In this document: positions 6,214-13,855 of the stretch, piece by piece | How the letters are laid out: the number at the start of each line of letters is the position of its first letter | Numbering within the stretch: position 1 is the first letter of the stretch | Assembly (NCBI GenBank): GCA_905211345.1 | Contig: CAJMAO010000019.1 | Location: 1 to 22,253, forward strand | Direction of reading: 5' to 3' | Length of the DNA: 22,253 nt | From: an uncultured Prevotella sp. | GTDB taxonomy: Bacteria; Bacteroidota; Bacteroidia; Bacteroidales; Bacteroidaceae | Notes under the pieces: generated by a model | What the model was told of the DNA's origin: nothing | Databases searched by the model: none | What the model saw: the letters and a program-made list of their open reading frames with translations, nothing else | Made by a program: the position numbers and the translations under genes

Positions 6214-8835
6214 ATGATGACAGCTAACGAAATACGTGAATCTTTCAAGAAGTTTTTTGAACAGAAAGGACACAAGATAGTGCCGTCTGCGCCCATGGTG
6301 GTGAAAGACGACCCCACGCTGATGTTCACCAACGCTGGCATGAACCAGTGGAAGGACATCATCCTAGGCACGCGCGACCCCGAGCCGCGCCGCCGCGCCG
6401 ACTCGCAGAAGTGCCTGCGCGTAAGCGGAAAGCACAACGACCTTGAGGAGGTGGGCCACGACACTTACCACCACACAATGTTCGAGATGCTGGGCAACTG
6501 GAGCTTCGGCGACTATTTTAAGGAAGGAGCGATTGATTATGCGTGGGAATACCTCGTAGACGTGCTCCACCTTGACCCGGCAGACCTTTATGTTACCGTG
6601 TTTGAAGGCTCTGCCGAGGAGAACCTTGAGCGCGACGACGAGGCAGCCTCATACTGGGCGAAGCACGTGCCGGCCGACCATATAATCAACGGAAGCAAGC
6701 ACGACAACTTTTGGGAGATGGGCGACACTGGCCCCTGCGGCCCTTGCTCGGAAATACACCTTGACTCGCGCACGCCTGAAGAAAAGGCAAAGGTGCCCGG
6801 ACGCGAGCTGGTGAACAAGGACGACCCGCAGGTGATTGAAATCTGGAACCTCGTGTTCATGCAATACAACCGCAAGGCCGACGGCTCTCTTGAGAAACTG
6901 TCGATGAACGTTATCGACACCGGCATGGGCTTCGAGCGCCTCGTGCGCGCCCTGCAAGGCAAGCACTCCAACTATGACACCGACATATTCCAACCTGTAA
7001 TAAAGGAAATATCACGTCTCTCAGGCAAGCAGTACGGACAAGACGAGCCTACTGATGTGGCCATGCGCGTAGTGGCCGACCACCTGCGCGCCGTAGCTTT
7101 CTCAATAGCTGACGGCCAGCTGCCGGGCAACGCCAAGGCCGGATACGTAATCCGCCGCATCCTGCGCCGCGCAGTGCGCTACGCATATACCTTCCTCGGA
7201 CAGAAGGACGCGTTCATGTTCAAGCTCGTGCCGACGCTCGTGCATGAGATGGGAGCGGCTTATCCGGAGCTGGAAGCCCAGCGCGAGCTTATCACCAAGG
7301 TGATAAAAGAGGAGGAGGACTCGTTCTTGCGCACGCTGTCTAACGGCATCAACATGCTCAACGAGGCGATGGACGCGGTGAAGAAGGAAGGCAAGACGGA
7401 GCTTGACGGCGCCAAGGCGTTCCGCCTGTTTGACACTTACGGTTTCCCGCTCGACCTTACCGAACTTATCTGCCGTGAGAACGGGCTGACCGTTGATGAG
7501 CGCCAGTTTGACGAGGAGATGCAGAAGCAGAAGGCGCGCGCCCGCAACGCCGCAGCAGTGGAGAACAGCGACTGGGTGGAACTGCGCCAAGGCGAACAGA
7601 ACTTCGTAGGCTATGATTACACAGAATATGAGTGCCACATACTCCGTTACCGCAAGGTTACACAGAAAAAGAAGACGTTTTACGAGCTTGTGCTCGACAA
7701 TACTCCGTTCTACGGGGAAATGGGCGGCCAGGTTGGAGACTGCGGCGTGCTGGTAAGCGAGAACGAGACGGTGGACATAATAGACACGAAGCGCGAGAAC
7801 AACCAGTCGATACACATCGTAAAGGAACTGCCCAAACAGCCTGATGCAGACTTCATGGCATGCGTAGACACCGACAAGCGTGAGGCCAGCGCGGCCAACC
7901 ATACCGCCACCCACCTGCTGGACTATGCGCTGAAGCAGGTGCTCGGCGACCACGTGGAGCAGAAGGGCTCATACGTATCGCCTGACACGCTGCGCTTCGA
8001 CTTCTCGCATTTCCAGAAAGTCAGCGACGAGGAGATACGCCAAGTGGAGCGTATCGTCAACGACATGATACGTCAGGACATCCTGCTTGACGAGCATCGT
8101 GACATACCTTTGGCCGAAGCCAAGAAGATGGGAGCAATCGCCCTGTTCGGCGAGAAGTACGGCGACAAGGTGCGCGTGGTGCGCTTCGGCCCGAGCGTTG
8201 AGTTCTGCGGCGGTATCCATGCCAAGTCTACAGGCCGCATAGGCATGTTGAAAATCGTGTCGGAAAGCAGCGTTGCTGCCGGCGTAAGGCGCATTGAGGC
8301 CAAGACGGGGAAGGAATGTGAAGAACTGCTTTATAGCATAGAAGACGCCCTGAAAGCCATTCGTGCGCTGTTCAACAACGCCAAGGATCTGCATGGAGTG
8401 GTCGAGAAATACATCGAGGAGCACGACTCCATGAAGAAGATGATAGAGAAGTTCCAAGCCGAGGGTGTTGAACGTGCCAAGGAGAAATTGTTGGCTCAGG
8501 CGCGCCACGTGAACGGCGTGACCGTAATTTCCGCAGTAATGCCGATGAAACAGGATGCCGCCAAGGACCTTGTGTTCAAGATACGTGCCGCCGTTGATGA
8601 CCATCTGCTCTGTGTCATAGGTAGCGCGTACGAAGGAAAGCCCACACTCAGCGTGATGATAAGCGACGACCTCGTGGCCGACCATAATCTTAACGCCGGC
8701 CAGATGGTGCGTGAGGCGGCCAAACTGATACAGGGCGGCGGTGGCGGTCAGCCCCACTTCGCTACTGCCGGAGGTAAGAACGTCGACGGATTGTCGGTCG
8801 CGGTCGATAAAGTTGTCGAATTGGCGAACATTTAA
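6214..8835 (+). CDS. alaS: Alanyl-tRNA synthetase
   Basis: Charges tRNA-Ala with alanine and edits mischarged Ser and Gly. From the ATG at 6214 the protein has 873 residues, typical of bacterial AlaRS; the next codon is also ATG. Class II catalytic elements include LMFTNAGMNQWKDIILG and the HHTMFEMLGNWSFGDYFK segment, with the tRNA-recognition helix RRILRRAVRYAY after them. The editing domain carries HTATH at about 563-567 and C665 with H669 in FCGGIH, a complete zinc site. The C-Ala domain ends in GGGGGQPHFATAGG. An in-frame ATG at 6157 would add 19 residues but lies upstream of the predicted transcript start. It is a single-gene unit closed by the hairpin at 8860. Confidence 0.97.
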   Translation: MMTANEIRESFKKFFEQKGHKIVPSAPMVVKDDPTLMFTNAGMNQWKDIILGTRDPEPRRRADSQKCLRVSGKHNDLEEVGHDTYHHTMFEMLGNWSFGDYFKEGAIDYAWEYLVDVLHLDPADLYVTVFEGSAEENLERDDEAASYWAKHVPADHIINGSKHDNFWEMGDTGPCGPCSEIHLDSRTPEEKAKVPGRELVNKDDPQVIEIWNLVFMQYNRKADGSLEKLSMNVIDTGMGFERLVRALQGKHSNYDTDIFQPVIKEISRLSGKQYGQDEPTDVAMRVVADHLRAVAFSIADGQLPGNAKAGYVIRRILRRAVRYAYTFLGQKDAFMFKLVPTLVHEMGAAYPELEAQRELITKVIKEEEDSFLRTLSNGINMLNEAMDAVKKEGKTELDGAKAFRLFDTYGFPLDLTELICRENGLTVDERQFDEEMQKQKARARNAAAVENSDWVELRQGEQNFVGYDYTEYECHILRYRKVTQKKKTFYELVLDNTPFYGEMGGQVGDCGVLVSENETVDIIDTKRENNQSIHIVKELPKQPDADFMACVDTDKREASAANHTATHLLDYALKQVLGDHVEQKGSYVSPDTLRFDFSHFQKVSDEEIRQVERIVNDMIRQDILLDEHRDIPLAEAKKMGAIALFGEKYGDKVRVVRFGPSVEFCGGIHAKSTGRIGMLKIVSESSVAAGVRRIEAKTGKECEELLYSIEDALKAIRALFNNAKDLHGVVEKYIEEHDSMKKMIEKFQAEGVERAKEKLLAQARHVNGVTVISAVMPMKQDAAKDLVFKIRAAVDDHLLCVIGSAYEGKPTLSVMISDDLVADHNLNAGQMVREAAKLIQGGGGGQPHFATAGGKNVDGLSVAVDKVVELANI

Positions 8836-8859
8836 GGATTATAAATAAAGCGTAAAGTT

Positions 8860-8926
8860 AAAAGCGGAAAACGGATAACCAAATAGCCTTTGGAGAGGCT
8901 GGTTATCCGTTTTCCGCTTTTGGTTT
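8860..8926 (+). terminator. alaS terminator, 21-bp perfect stem
   Basis: Positions 8860-8880 and 8901-8921 are perfect reverse complements (AAAAGCGGAAAACGG outward). Inside, AGCC (8885-8888) and GGCT (8897-8900) pair as well. A TTTTGGTTTT tract follows. This is an intrinsic terminator 25 bp after the alaS stop. Confidence 0.85.
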
Positions 8927-9013
8927 TATGTATTTTCTTCTACAGGATAAGCACAAAAACCGACCGAATAAACACGCACGGGCGCATGACGCTCCAATAT
9001 GGGCGGTATGGCG

Positions 9014-9045
9014 TTTGCTTTTGTTGACGAATAAAGTTATCTTTG
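9014..9045 (+). promoter_or_regulatory. Promoter of the small XRE regulator
   Basis: TTTG at 9014-9017, a 20-bp spacer, and TATCTTTG at 9038-9045. The transcript would start near 9051. Confidence 0.7.
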
Positions 9046-9084
9046 CATATAGCAAAACATTGAAAAGGTAATGTGAAAAGCCTT

Positions 9085-9336
9085 ATGGAAAGACAGAATT
9101 CGGCAAAGTCTCAAGGCGTTGTTGTCAATATAGGCGCGGCCATCCGGCTAAAATTGAAGGAGAGGAAACATTCTGTCGTATGGTTTGCTGAGAAGCTGGA
9201 ATGTAGCAGGACGAACGTTTATAAGATATTTGCAAAGAATTCAATATCAACAGGCGAGTTGTTAAAAATATCGGAAATACTTGGTTTCGACTTTTTCAAG
9301 CTGTTCAGTGAACGTCTGAAAGACGCTGGGAAATAA
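9085..9336 (+). CDS. Small XRE-type helix-turn-helix protein
   Basis: An 83-residue protein almost entirely made of one XRE/lambda-repressor-like helix-turn-helix. GAAIRLKLKERKHSVVWFAEKLECSRTNVYKIFAKNSIST can be read as two helices followed by the recognition helix (SRTNVYKIF). ISEILGFDFFKLFSERL then closes the fold. I chose the ATG at 9085; a GTG at 9073 would add MKSL and is also downstream of the promoter, so it cannot be excluded. It has its own promoter and terminator, so it is a single-gene unit. No partner toxin lies next to it. Its DNA target is unknown. Homologues annotated simply as DNA-binding proteins are common in Bacteroidales. Confidence 0.8.
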   Translation: MERQNSAKSQGVVVNIGAAIRLKLKERKHSVVWFAEKLECSRTNVYKIFAKNSISTGELLKISEILGFDFFKLFSERLKDAGK

Positions 9337-9377
9337 GGCTTTCGTTATAATAAAGATATTCAACCAGCACAAATCTG

Positions 9378-9423
9378 AGAATGCTTTTGACATCGGCTGT
9401 GGTGTGGAGAGCATTCTTTTTTT
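9378..9423 (+). terminator. Intrinsic terminator of the XRE gene
   Basis: AGAATGCT (9378-9385) pairs with AGCATTCT (9410-9417) around a 24-nt loop, followed by an unbroken T-run to 9423. Confidence 0.7.
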
Positions 9424-9462
9424 ATGCGTTCATACGTCGTTCGCGCCTTGTAACGCTGTTGC

Positions 9463-10106
9463 TCAGATATGAAAATCTTGCATGTTTGAAAGCAGCGTGT
9501 CATAGTCTGTTGGCTTTACGATGCGTCCTTTCGGTGTGCGTACAGCGGGGAAGTCGGCAAAATAGTCATCGTCGGTCGTGTGCCACGAATATTCCGCCAC
9601 CTCTGGCGCACGCCTTATGGTGCGGTCAATATTGTTTGCGTATTTCGGATTGACCGCCGACAACAGCCTGCGTCCGTCTTTCATAACCACTGCCAACACC
9701 AGTCTTTTCCGCTTTTTTGCGTTTTTGCCGTCTTGGTTTCGCTTTTTGTGTTGGCTGTTACGGTTATGTTCCAACCGTCGGCGTTGATTTCGCTCATCAT
9801 TTTTCGGAATATCCTGCCGTGCGGCGAGGTGTCCTTCATGCGTTTGGAGACAATGTAAAGGTGTATCATTTCATGCAGGAGCACGCTTTTGAAGCGGTTC
9901 TCGTCGGCATCGTAATAGTTGCTCAAGCGCAGTGTATAGCTGCTTCTCGAAGTGAAAAACAGCTTGCGGCGCACTCTCCATGTAAGCGAACCGAGTCTTG
10001 TGCGCGACTTGCCGACGGCAAAAGCAGGTTCCGGCAGCTCGCCGTTAAAATACTTTTCGTTGAACGGAATGAACCATTCTTTCAGCAATTCTTTGTTTAC
10101 CTGCAT
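9463..10106 (-). pseudogene. SprT-like zinc metalloprotease, split by a frameshift
   Basis: The upstream part (10106 down to 9681) encodes a SprT-like domain with the zinc motif HEMIH at residues 78-82 and a typical N-terminus, MQVNKELLKEWF. It reaches a stop after NTKSETKTAKTQKSGKDWCWQWL. A second reading frame, overlapping from 9774 and ending at 9463, supplies the expected C-terminal part (LVLAVVMKDGRRLLSAVNPKYANNIDRTIRR...). Adding one A to the six-A run on the minus strand (plus-strand T-run 9713-9718) joins them into one protein of roughly 214 residues reading TQKKRKRLVLAVV. So this is a recent frameshift, a sequencing error in a homopolymer, or less likely programmed slippage. SprT-like proteins are thought to be DNA-protein crosslink or zinc peptidases; substrate here unknown. 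Located after recA on the same strand. Confidence 0.75.
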
Positions 10107-10118
10107 GTTTAAAAGTGG

Positions 10119-10193
10119 AAAAAACAAAAGTGAAAGGTTAAGAAAAGAATGGCATATTCAGGCATCCTGATGCTGCGTTCTTAACCTTTCACT
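10119..10193 (-). terminator. recA terminator
   Basis: AGTGAAAGGTTAAGAA (10129-10144) and TTCTTAACCTTTCACT (10178-10193) are perfect 16-bp complements; an inner CAGG/CCTG pair lies in the loop. Read on the minus strand the stem is followed by TTTGTTTTTT. It begins about 10 bp after the recA stop codon. Confidence 0.8.
10125..10132 (-). promoter_or_regulatory. Putative sprT-like gene promoter, inside the recA terminator
   Basis: The minus strand reads CACTTTTG, one mismatch from TAnnTTTG, 19 bp before the ATG at 10106. Its first bases are the last bases of the recA terminator stem. Confidence 0.4.
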
Positions 10194-10202
10194 CTTGATT
10201 TT

Positions 10203-11237
10203 TTAGTATTGTTCCTTGTCGGAAATGGCTTTCATTATCAGTGCTTCTATTTCTTCGCACACTTCAGGGTTGTCTTTCAGCAGGGCTTTTGTGGCATCGC
10301 GCCCTTGCGCCAGCTTGCTTCCTTGGTATGAGAACCAAGAGCCGCTCTTTTGGATGATGCCGTATTCTACGCCGAGGTCGACCAGTTCGCCCACTTTAGA
10401 GATGCCTTCGCCGAATGTGATTTCGAACTCCGCCTTGCGGAAAGGCGGCGCAACCTTATTCTTTACGATCTTTACGCGCACTTGGTTGCCAATCACTTGG
10501 TCGCCGTCTTTTATGCTTGTAATGCGGCGAATGTCAAGACGCACGCTAGCGTAGAACTTCAACGCGTTACCGCCGGTGGTCGTTTCGGGATTGCCGAACA
10601 TCACACCAATCTTCTCGCGCAGCTGGTTGATGAATATGCACGTTGTGTTTGTCTTACTTATTGTCGATGTCAGCTTGCGCAGGGCTTGGCTCATGAGGCG
10701 CGCCTGCAGGCCAACCTTGTTGTCGCCCATGTCGCCTTCAATCTCGGCTTTAGGCGTAAGGGCGGCTACGGAGTCGACAACGAGAATGTCGATTGCCGAC
10801 GAACGTATCAGCTGGTCGGCTATTTCAAGAGCCTGTTCGCCGTTGTCGGGCTGCGAGATGAGCAGGTTTTCCACGTCTACTCCGAGTTTTTCAGCATAGA
10901 AACGGTCGAAAGCGTGCTCGGCGTCGATGAACGCCGCTATGCCGCCGGCCTTCTGCGCCTCGGCTATGGCGTGTATGGCGAGTGTGGTCTTGCCGCTGCT
11001 TTCAGGACCGTAAATCTCTATTATCCTGCCGCGCGGGTATCCGCCTACGCCTAAGGCCGCGTTGAGGCCGATGCTGCCGGTCGGTATCACTTCTACGGCT
11101 TCGATGTTCTCGTCGCCCAGTTTCATTATAGAACCTTTGCCGAAGTCTTTCTCTATCTTTGCCATTGCGGCCTGCAGGGCTTTCAGTTTGCCCTCTTGCG
11201 TGTTCATCTCGGCCGCGTTGTCTTTGTCTTTTGCCAT
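10203..11237 (-). CDS. recA: Recombinase RecA
   Basis: The central protein of homologous recombination and the SOS response: it forms ATP-dependent filaments on single-stranded DNA, exchanges strands and triggers LexA self-cleavage where LexA exists. The 344 residues match the family. Walker A is GPESSGKTT at 77-85, Walker B is ILVVDSVAAL, and the L1/L2 region and adjacent conserved block read INQLREKIGVMFGNPETTTGGNALKFYAS. The C-terminus is short and acidic (EVCEEIEALIMKAISDKEQY). The ATG at 11237 gives a normal N-terminus. A convincing TAnnTTTG box or an SOS-type operator was not found in the 106 bp upstream, which contains only repeated AT-rich words. A strong terminator follows. Confidence 0.98.
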   Translation of the reverse strand: MAKDKDNAAEMNTQEGKLKALQAAMAKIEKDFGKGSIMKLGDENIEAVEVIPTGSIGLNAALGVGGYPRGRIIEIYGPESSGKTTLAIHAIAEAQKAGGIAAFIDAEHAFDRFYAEKLGVDVENLLISQPDNGEQALEIADQLIRSSAIDILVVDSVAALTPKAEIEGDMGDNKVGLQARLMSQALRKLTSTISKTNTTCIFINQLREKIGVMFGNPETTTGGNALKFYASVRLDIRRITSIKDGDQVIGNQVRVKIVKNKVAPPFRKAEFEITFGEGISKVGELVDLGVEYGIIQKSGSWFSYQGSKLAQGRDATKALLKDNPEVCEEIEALIMKAISDKEQY

Positions 11238-11309
11238 TATTCAGAAGTTAAAGAAATTATAGAAGTTTAAGGAGTTAAAGACAATACCGTCGTAACTCCG
11301 CATCCTTCC

Positions 11310-11341
11310 AATTATGAATTGTGCATTATGAATTATGAATT
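11310..11341. repeat. AATTATGAATT simple repeat between recA and the dehydrogenase
   Basis: Three tandem copies of AATTATGAATT-like words (the middle one GCATTATG) fill the stretch next to the dehydrogenase stop codon. The same word recurs at 13730-13739 and 13846-13855 around hipB. I see no other structure in this intergenic gap. Confidence 0.6.
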
Positions 11342-11343
11342 GC

Positions 11344-12582
11344 TTACAGTTCCAGGTCGCCGTCGAACACTTCGTGCCAAGGCAGTCCCTGTTTGTTGAG
11401 CTGCTCCATGAACGGATCGGGGTCGAACTCCTCTACGTTCCACACGCCGGGCTTGCGCCACAGCCCCTTGAAGAACATCATCGCGCCTATCATCGCGGGC
11501 ACGCCCGTAGTGTAGCTTACGCCCTGCATACCTGTCTCCTTGTAGGCTTCTTGGTGCGAGCAGTTGTTATATATGTAATAGGTGCGTTCCTTGCCGTCCT
11601 TCAGTCCGCGTATGCGGCAGCCTATGCTTGTCTCGCCGTCGTAGTTTTCGCCGAGGTCCTGCGGGTTGGGCAGCACGGCCTTGAGGAACTGCAAGGGTAC
11701 TATCTTAACTTTGGCTGTTTTTCCCGAGCCGTCGGCCAGCGGTGCCTCGTACTCTATTTCGTCGATGCGCGACATGCCGATGTTCTGTATAACGTCAAGA
11801 TAAGTGAGGTATTGCTGGCCGAAGGTCATCCAGAAGCGTGCCTGCTTGATGGTCGGGTAGTTCTTTACGAGGCTCTCAAGCTCCTCGTGGTGCATGAGGT
11901 AACTCTCGCGCGGACCTATGTTGGGGTAGGTCAGGGGCTTGTGTACGGCGAGCGGTTCGGTCTCCAGCCATTGTCCGTCCTTATAGTAAAGACCCTTTTG
12001 GGTGATTTCGCGTATGTTTATTTCAGGGTTGAAGTTGGTTGCGAAAGCCTTGTGGTGGTTGCCTGCGTTGCAGTCGACAATGTCGAGATACTGTATTTCG
12101 TCGAAGTGGTGTTTTGCCGCGTAGGCGGTGTAAATGCCGCTTACGCCCGGGTCGAAGCCGCAACCCAGTATGGCCGTAAGCCCTGCCTGCTCGAAACGTT
12201 CCTTGTAAGCCCACTGCCAAGAATACTCGAAGTGGGCTTCGTCCTTCGGCTCGTAGTTCGCCGTGTCTAGATAATTGCACCCGCAGGCGAGGCACGCGTC
12301 CATGATGGTAAGGTCTTGGTAAGGCAGCGCGAGGTTGACAACCAGTTCTGGCTTGTAGTCGTTAAATAGCGCCTTCAGTTGTTCCACGTCGTCGGCATCC
12401 ACTTGCGCCGTGCGTATGGGCATGTCTATTCCGGCCTTGTGGATGGCGTCAACTATCTGGTCGCACTTCTCCTTGCGGCGGCTTGCTATCATGAATTCGG
12501 TGAACACGTCGGCATTCTTGGCTATCTTGAACGCCGCTACGGTGGCTACGCCACCTGCGCCAATCATCAATACTTTTCCCAT
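11344..12582 (-). CDS. Saccharopine dehydrogenase-family enzyme, probably carboxy(nor)spermidine dehydrogenase
   Basis: A 412-residue NAD(P)-dependent enzyme. The N-terminal Rossmann loop is GAGGVATV at residues 8-15, followed by VVNLALPYQDLTIMDACLACGCNYLDTANYEP and the substrate-domain block LGCGFDPGVSGIYTAYAAKHHFD. In Bacteroidota, proteins of this form act as carboxyspermidine or carboxynorspermidine dehydrogenase, joining aspartate semialdehyde to putrescine or diaminopropane in the alternative polyamine pathway. That role is inferred from family resemblance; a true lysine-pathway saccharopine dehydrogenase is less likely. The decarboxylase partner is not in this window. It is preceded on the same strand by an unknown gene, with a GC-rich inverted-repeat element filling the gap, and is followed by recA. 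Confidence 0.85.
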   Translation of the reverse strand: MGKVLMIGAGGVATVAAFKIAKNADVFTEFMIASRRKEKCDQIVDAIHKAGIDMPIRTAQVDADDVEQLKALFNDYKPELVVNLALPYQDLTIMDACLACGCNYLDTANYEPKDEAHFEYSWQWAYKERFEQAGLTAILGCGFDPGVSGIYTAYAAKHHFDEIQYLDIVDCNAGNHHKAFATNFNPEINIREITQKGLYYKDGQWLETEPLAVHKPLTYPNIGPRESYLMHHEELESLVKNYPTIKQARFWMTFGQQYLTYLDVIQNIGMSRIDEIEYEAPLADGSGKTAKVKIVPLQFLKAVLPNPQDLGENYDGETSIGCRIRGLKDGKERTYYIYNNCSHQEAYKETGMQGVSYTTGVPAMIGAMMFFKGLWRKPGVWNVEEFDPDPFMEQLNKQGLPWHEVFDGDLEL

Positions 12583-12600
12583 TGTCGTGATATTTTCCGG

Positions 12601-12698
12601 AGCCCCTCCTCACCTCCCCAGTGGAGAGGAACAGGCTACCTGTAATTCATTGGTTATATTAAGTTGCGCCCCTCCCCATGGGGAGGATGGGTGGGGCT
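12601..12698. repeat. GC-rich element with 19-bp imperfect terminal inverted repeats
   Basis: AGCCCCTCCTCACCTCCCC (12601-12619) and the reverse complement of 12680-12698 agree at 15 of 19 positions. Inside the right end, CCTCCCCATGGGGAGG (12671-12686) is a perfect 16-bp palindrome. The element fills almost all of the gap between two minus-strand genes, and its right end overlaps the stop codon of the upstream one. It carries no ORF. Confidence 0.5.
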
Positions 12699-13294
12699 TA
12701 TTCTTTCAGTTCTTCCGCGCGTATGCCGAGGGCGCTCATCAGCGAGTAGCCGAGTATCTCCTGACGGAAGTTGCCGCCCGGCATGGGCTGCATTGCGAAC
12801 ACGGTTATGCGCTTGTCGTCGCCGGCCTGCCGTAGCGTCTGCCTCACGAGGTCATACGTCGGCCCGTCGCTAGGCACAACCATGATGCGTTTCACCTCGC
12901 CACGACGGCACGCCGTGGCGAGCACTTCGCATAAAAACTCGTCCTTGCTGACCATGTTTTCCACGGACAACGCGCTTATGGTGAACTCGCCAAGGTTGTC
13001 CTTGAACGCCTTGCCGTCAAGTTCTTCTGCAAATACCGACGGCGCGAAGTTGTCCATTTTTACGCTCCGCCTGTCGTGTATCAGCGCCACTTGCGTCCTG
13101 CCGTCGCCCTCGCGCACTCCGCCGTCGAGCGCCACGCAGTCTATCCAGCGTGCCATGTCGGCCTGCGGTATGCGGCGCATCAGCATGCGCTCGAAGTTCA
13201 CAATAAGGTCAAACGCCACCTTGTCTATATAATCGGCGTCGGCTATTATCATGTTCTCACACCATATTCCGGTGGGTGTAAAATCGTTGTTCAT
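12698..13294 (-). CDS. Conserved Bacteroidota protein of unknown function
   Basis: A 198-residue soluble protein, counted from the ATG at 13294 (MNNDFTPTGIWCENMIIADADYIDKVAFD). A frame-open extension up to 13375 adds 27 residues of MAKRPTINSVFYGKRSF, but it lies upstream of the predicted promoter and looks like intergenic sequence, so I reject it. The protein has no signal peptide or membrane helix. It reads as an alpha/beta fold: CVALDGGVREGDGRTQVALIHD, then KRIMVVPSDGPTYDLVRQTLRQ, a possible phosphate or nucleotide-like loop, then ITVFAMQPMPGG. Function not recognised. It precedes the polyamine-type dehydrogenase on the same strand and may be co-transcribed. Confidence 0.78.
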   Translation of the reverse strand: MNNDFTPTGIWCENMIIADADYIDKVAFDLIVNFERMLMRRIPQADMARWIDCVALDGGVREGDGRTQVALIHDRRSVKMDNFAPSVFAEELDGKAFKDNLGEFTISALSVENMVSKDEFLCEVLATACRRGEVKRIMVVPSDGPTYDLVRQTLRQAGDDKRITVFAMQPMPGGNFRQEILGYSLMSALGIRAEELKE

Positions 13295-13299
13295 GTATG

Positions 13300-13307
13300 C
13301 AAACTTA
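13300..13307 (-). promoter_or_regulatory. Putative promoter (-7 box) very close to the start codon
   Basis: The minus strand reads TAAGTTTG. Its last base is 5 bp before the ATG at 13294, so a transcript starting at the normal distance would begin at or beside the start codon. Confidence 0.45.
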
Positions 13308-13410
13308 CTAATTTTCCGCCTAACAAACGAACGTTTGCCGTAAAAAACTGAATTTATTGTCGGGCGTTTTGCCATAGGCCGTAAAACAGCCAGTTTCAGG
13401 CGGTTTTGCG

Positions 13411-13492
13411 AAAGGTGGCCTTTCGGCTTATAAAAGGTGGCCTTTTAGCCGCTGAAAGGCCACCTTTTGCAGCGCGAAAGACGGCCTTTTGC
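13411..13492. repeat. Prevotella-type repeat cluster upstream of hipB
   Basis: Four units in a row: AAAGGTGGCCTTT (13411-13423), AAAAGGTGGCCTTTT (13432-13446), AAAGGCCACCTTTT (13455-13468) and AAAGACGGCCTTTT (about 13477-13490). Units two and three are 14-bp perfect complements around a 9-nt loop. The next 70 bp show no recognisable feature. Confidence 0.7.
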
Positions 13493-13602
13493 AAAGCGTC
13501 ATGTTTGCCCCGCTTTCCATGCCGTGTTGATGTGCTGCTGCGTATGGTCGTCGTAGGTGTATGAAAATATTGTTTTCTTAATATTAAAGAATAATGTTTT
13601 AT

Positions 13603-13703
13603 TATACCCGAAAGGGTGTAGTATAAATTATTTTTAGTAAAATTATACCCTAAAAGGTATAATGAATGTATTTATTTGTTATATTTGTACCCGAAAGGGT
13701 GTA
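13603..13703 (+). promoter_or_regulatory. Three phased 18-bp operators controlling hipBST
   Basis: The sites are 13603-13620, 13644-13661 and 13686-13703. Each reads TRTACC-CKAAAR-GGTRTA, a near-palindrome with a 6-bp centre; sites 1 and 3 share the core TACCCGAAAGGGTGTA. Start-to-start distances are 41 and 42 bp, about four helical turns, so all three face the same side of the DNA. Site 3 covers the predicted transcript start and site 2 the -33 region, so binding should repress. HipB is the obvious candidate ligand, since HipB-type proteins autorepress through inverted repeats. Confidence 0.75.
13680..13687 (+). promoter_or_regulatory. Putative hipBST promoter (-7 box)
   Basis: TATATTTG matches TAnnTTTG and lies between operators 2 and 3. 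The transcript would start near 13693, leaving a leader of roughly 157 nt before hipB. Confidence 0.6.
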
Positions 13704-13729
13704 GTTTAATTGGTGGTTCATGATTAAGG

Positions 13730-13855
13730 ATTCATAATTGGGCCGCGCCTTGTTCCGGGGTGGTAAGTTGCCGGTTGGCATCTGTAATGTGGCGAAACGT
13801 GACCGAAAACGCCGGTGTCCGTTCAATTATGGTTTATGAGTTGTGAATTATGAAT
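13730..13855 (+). other. hipB leader with inverted repeat enclosing the start codon
   Basis: ATTCATAATT (13730-13739) and AATTATGAAT (13846-13855) are perfect 10-bp complements. The second arm contains the hipB ATG at 13850, so pairing in the mRNA could hide it. An ATG at 13868 stays free. The 106 nt between the arms contain no ORF that I trust. Confidence 0.4.

Noticed and set aside
9073..9084. GTG start for the XRE gene
   Set aside because: Possible, but the ATG four codons later is preferred; not decisive.
13295..13375. N-terminal extension of the unknown gene at 12698-13294
   Set aside because: It crosses the TAAGTTTG box and has no homologous character.
13603..13703. CRISPR-like repeats
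   Set aside because: Only three 18-bp near-palindromes with AT-rich gaps covering a promoter; operators fit better.
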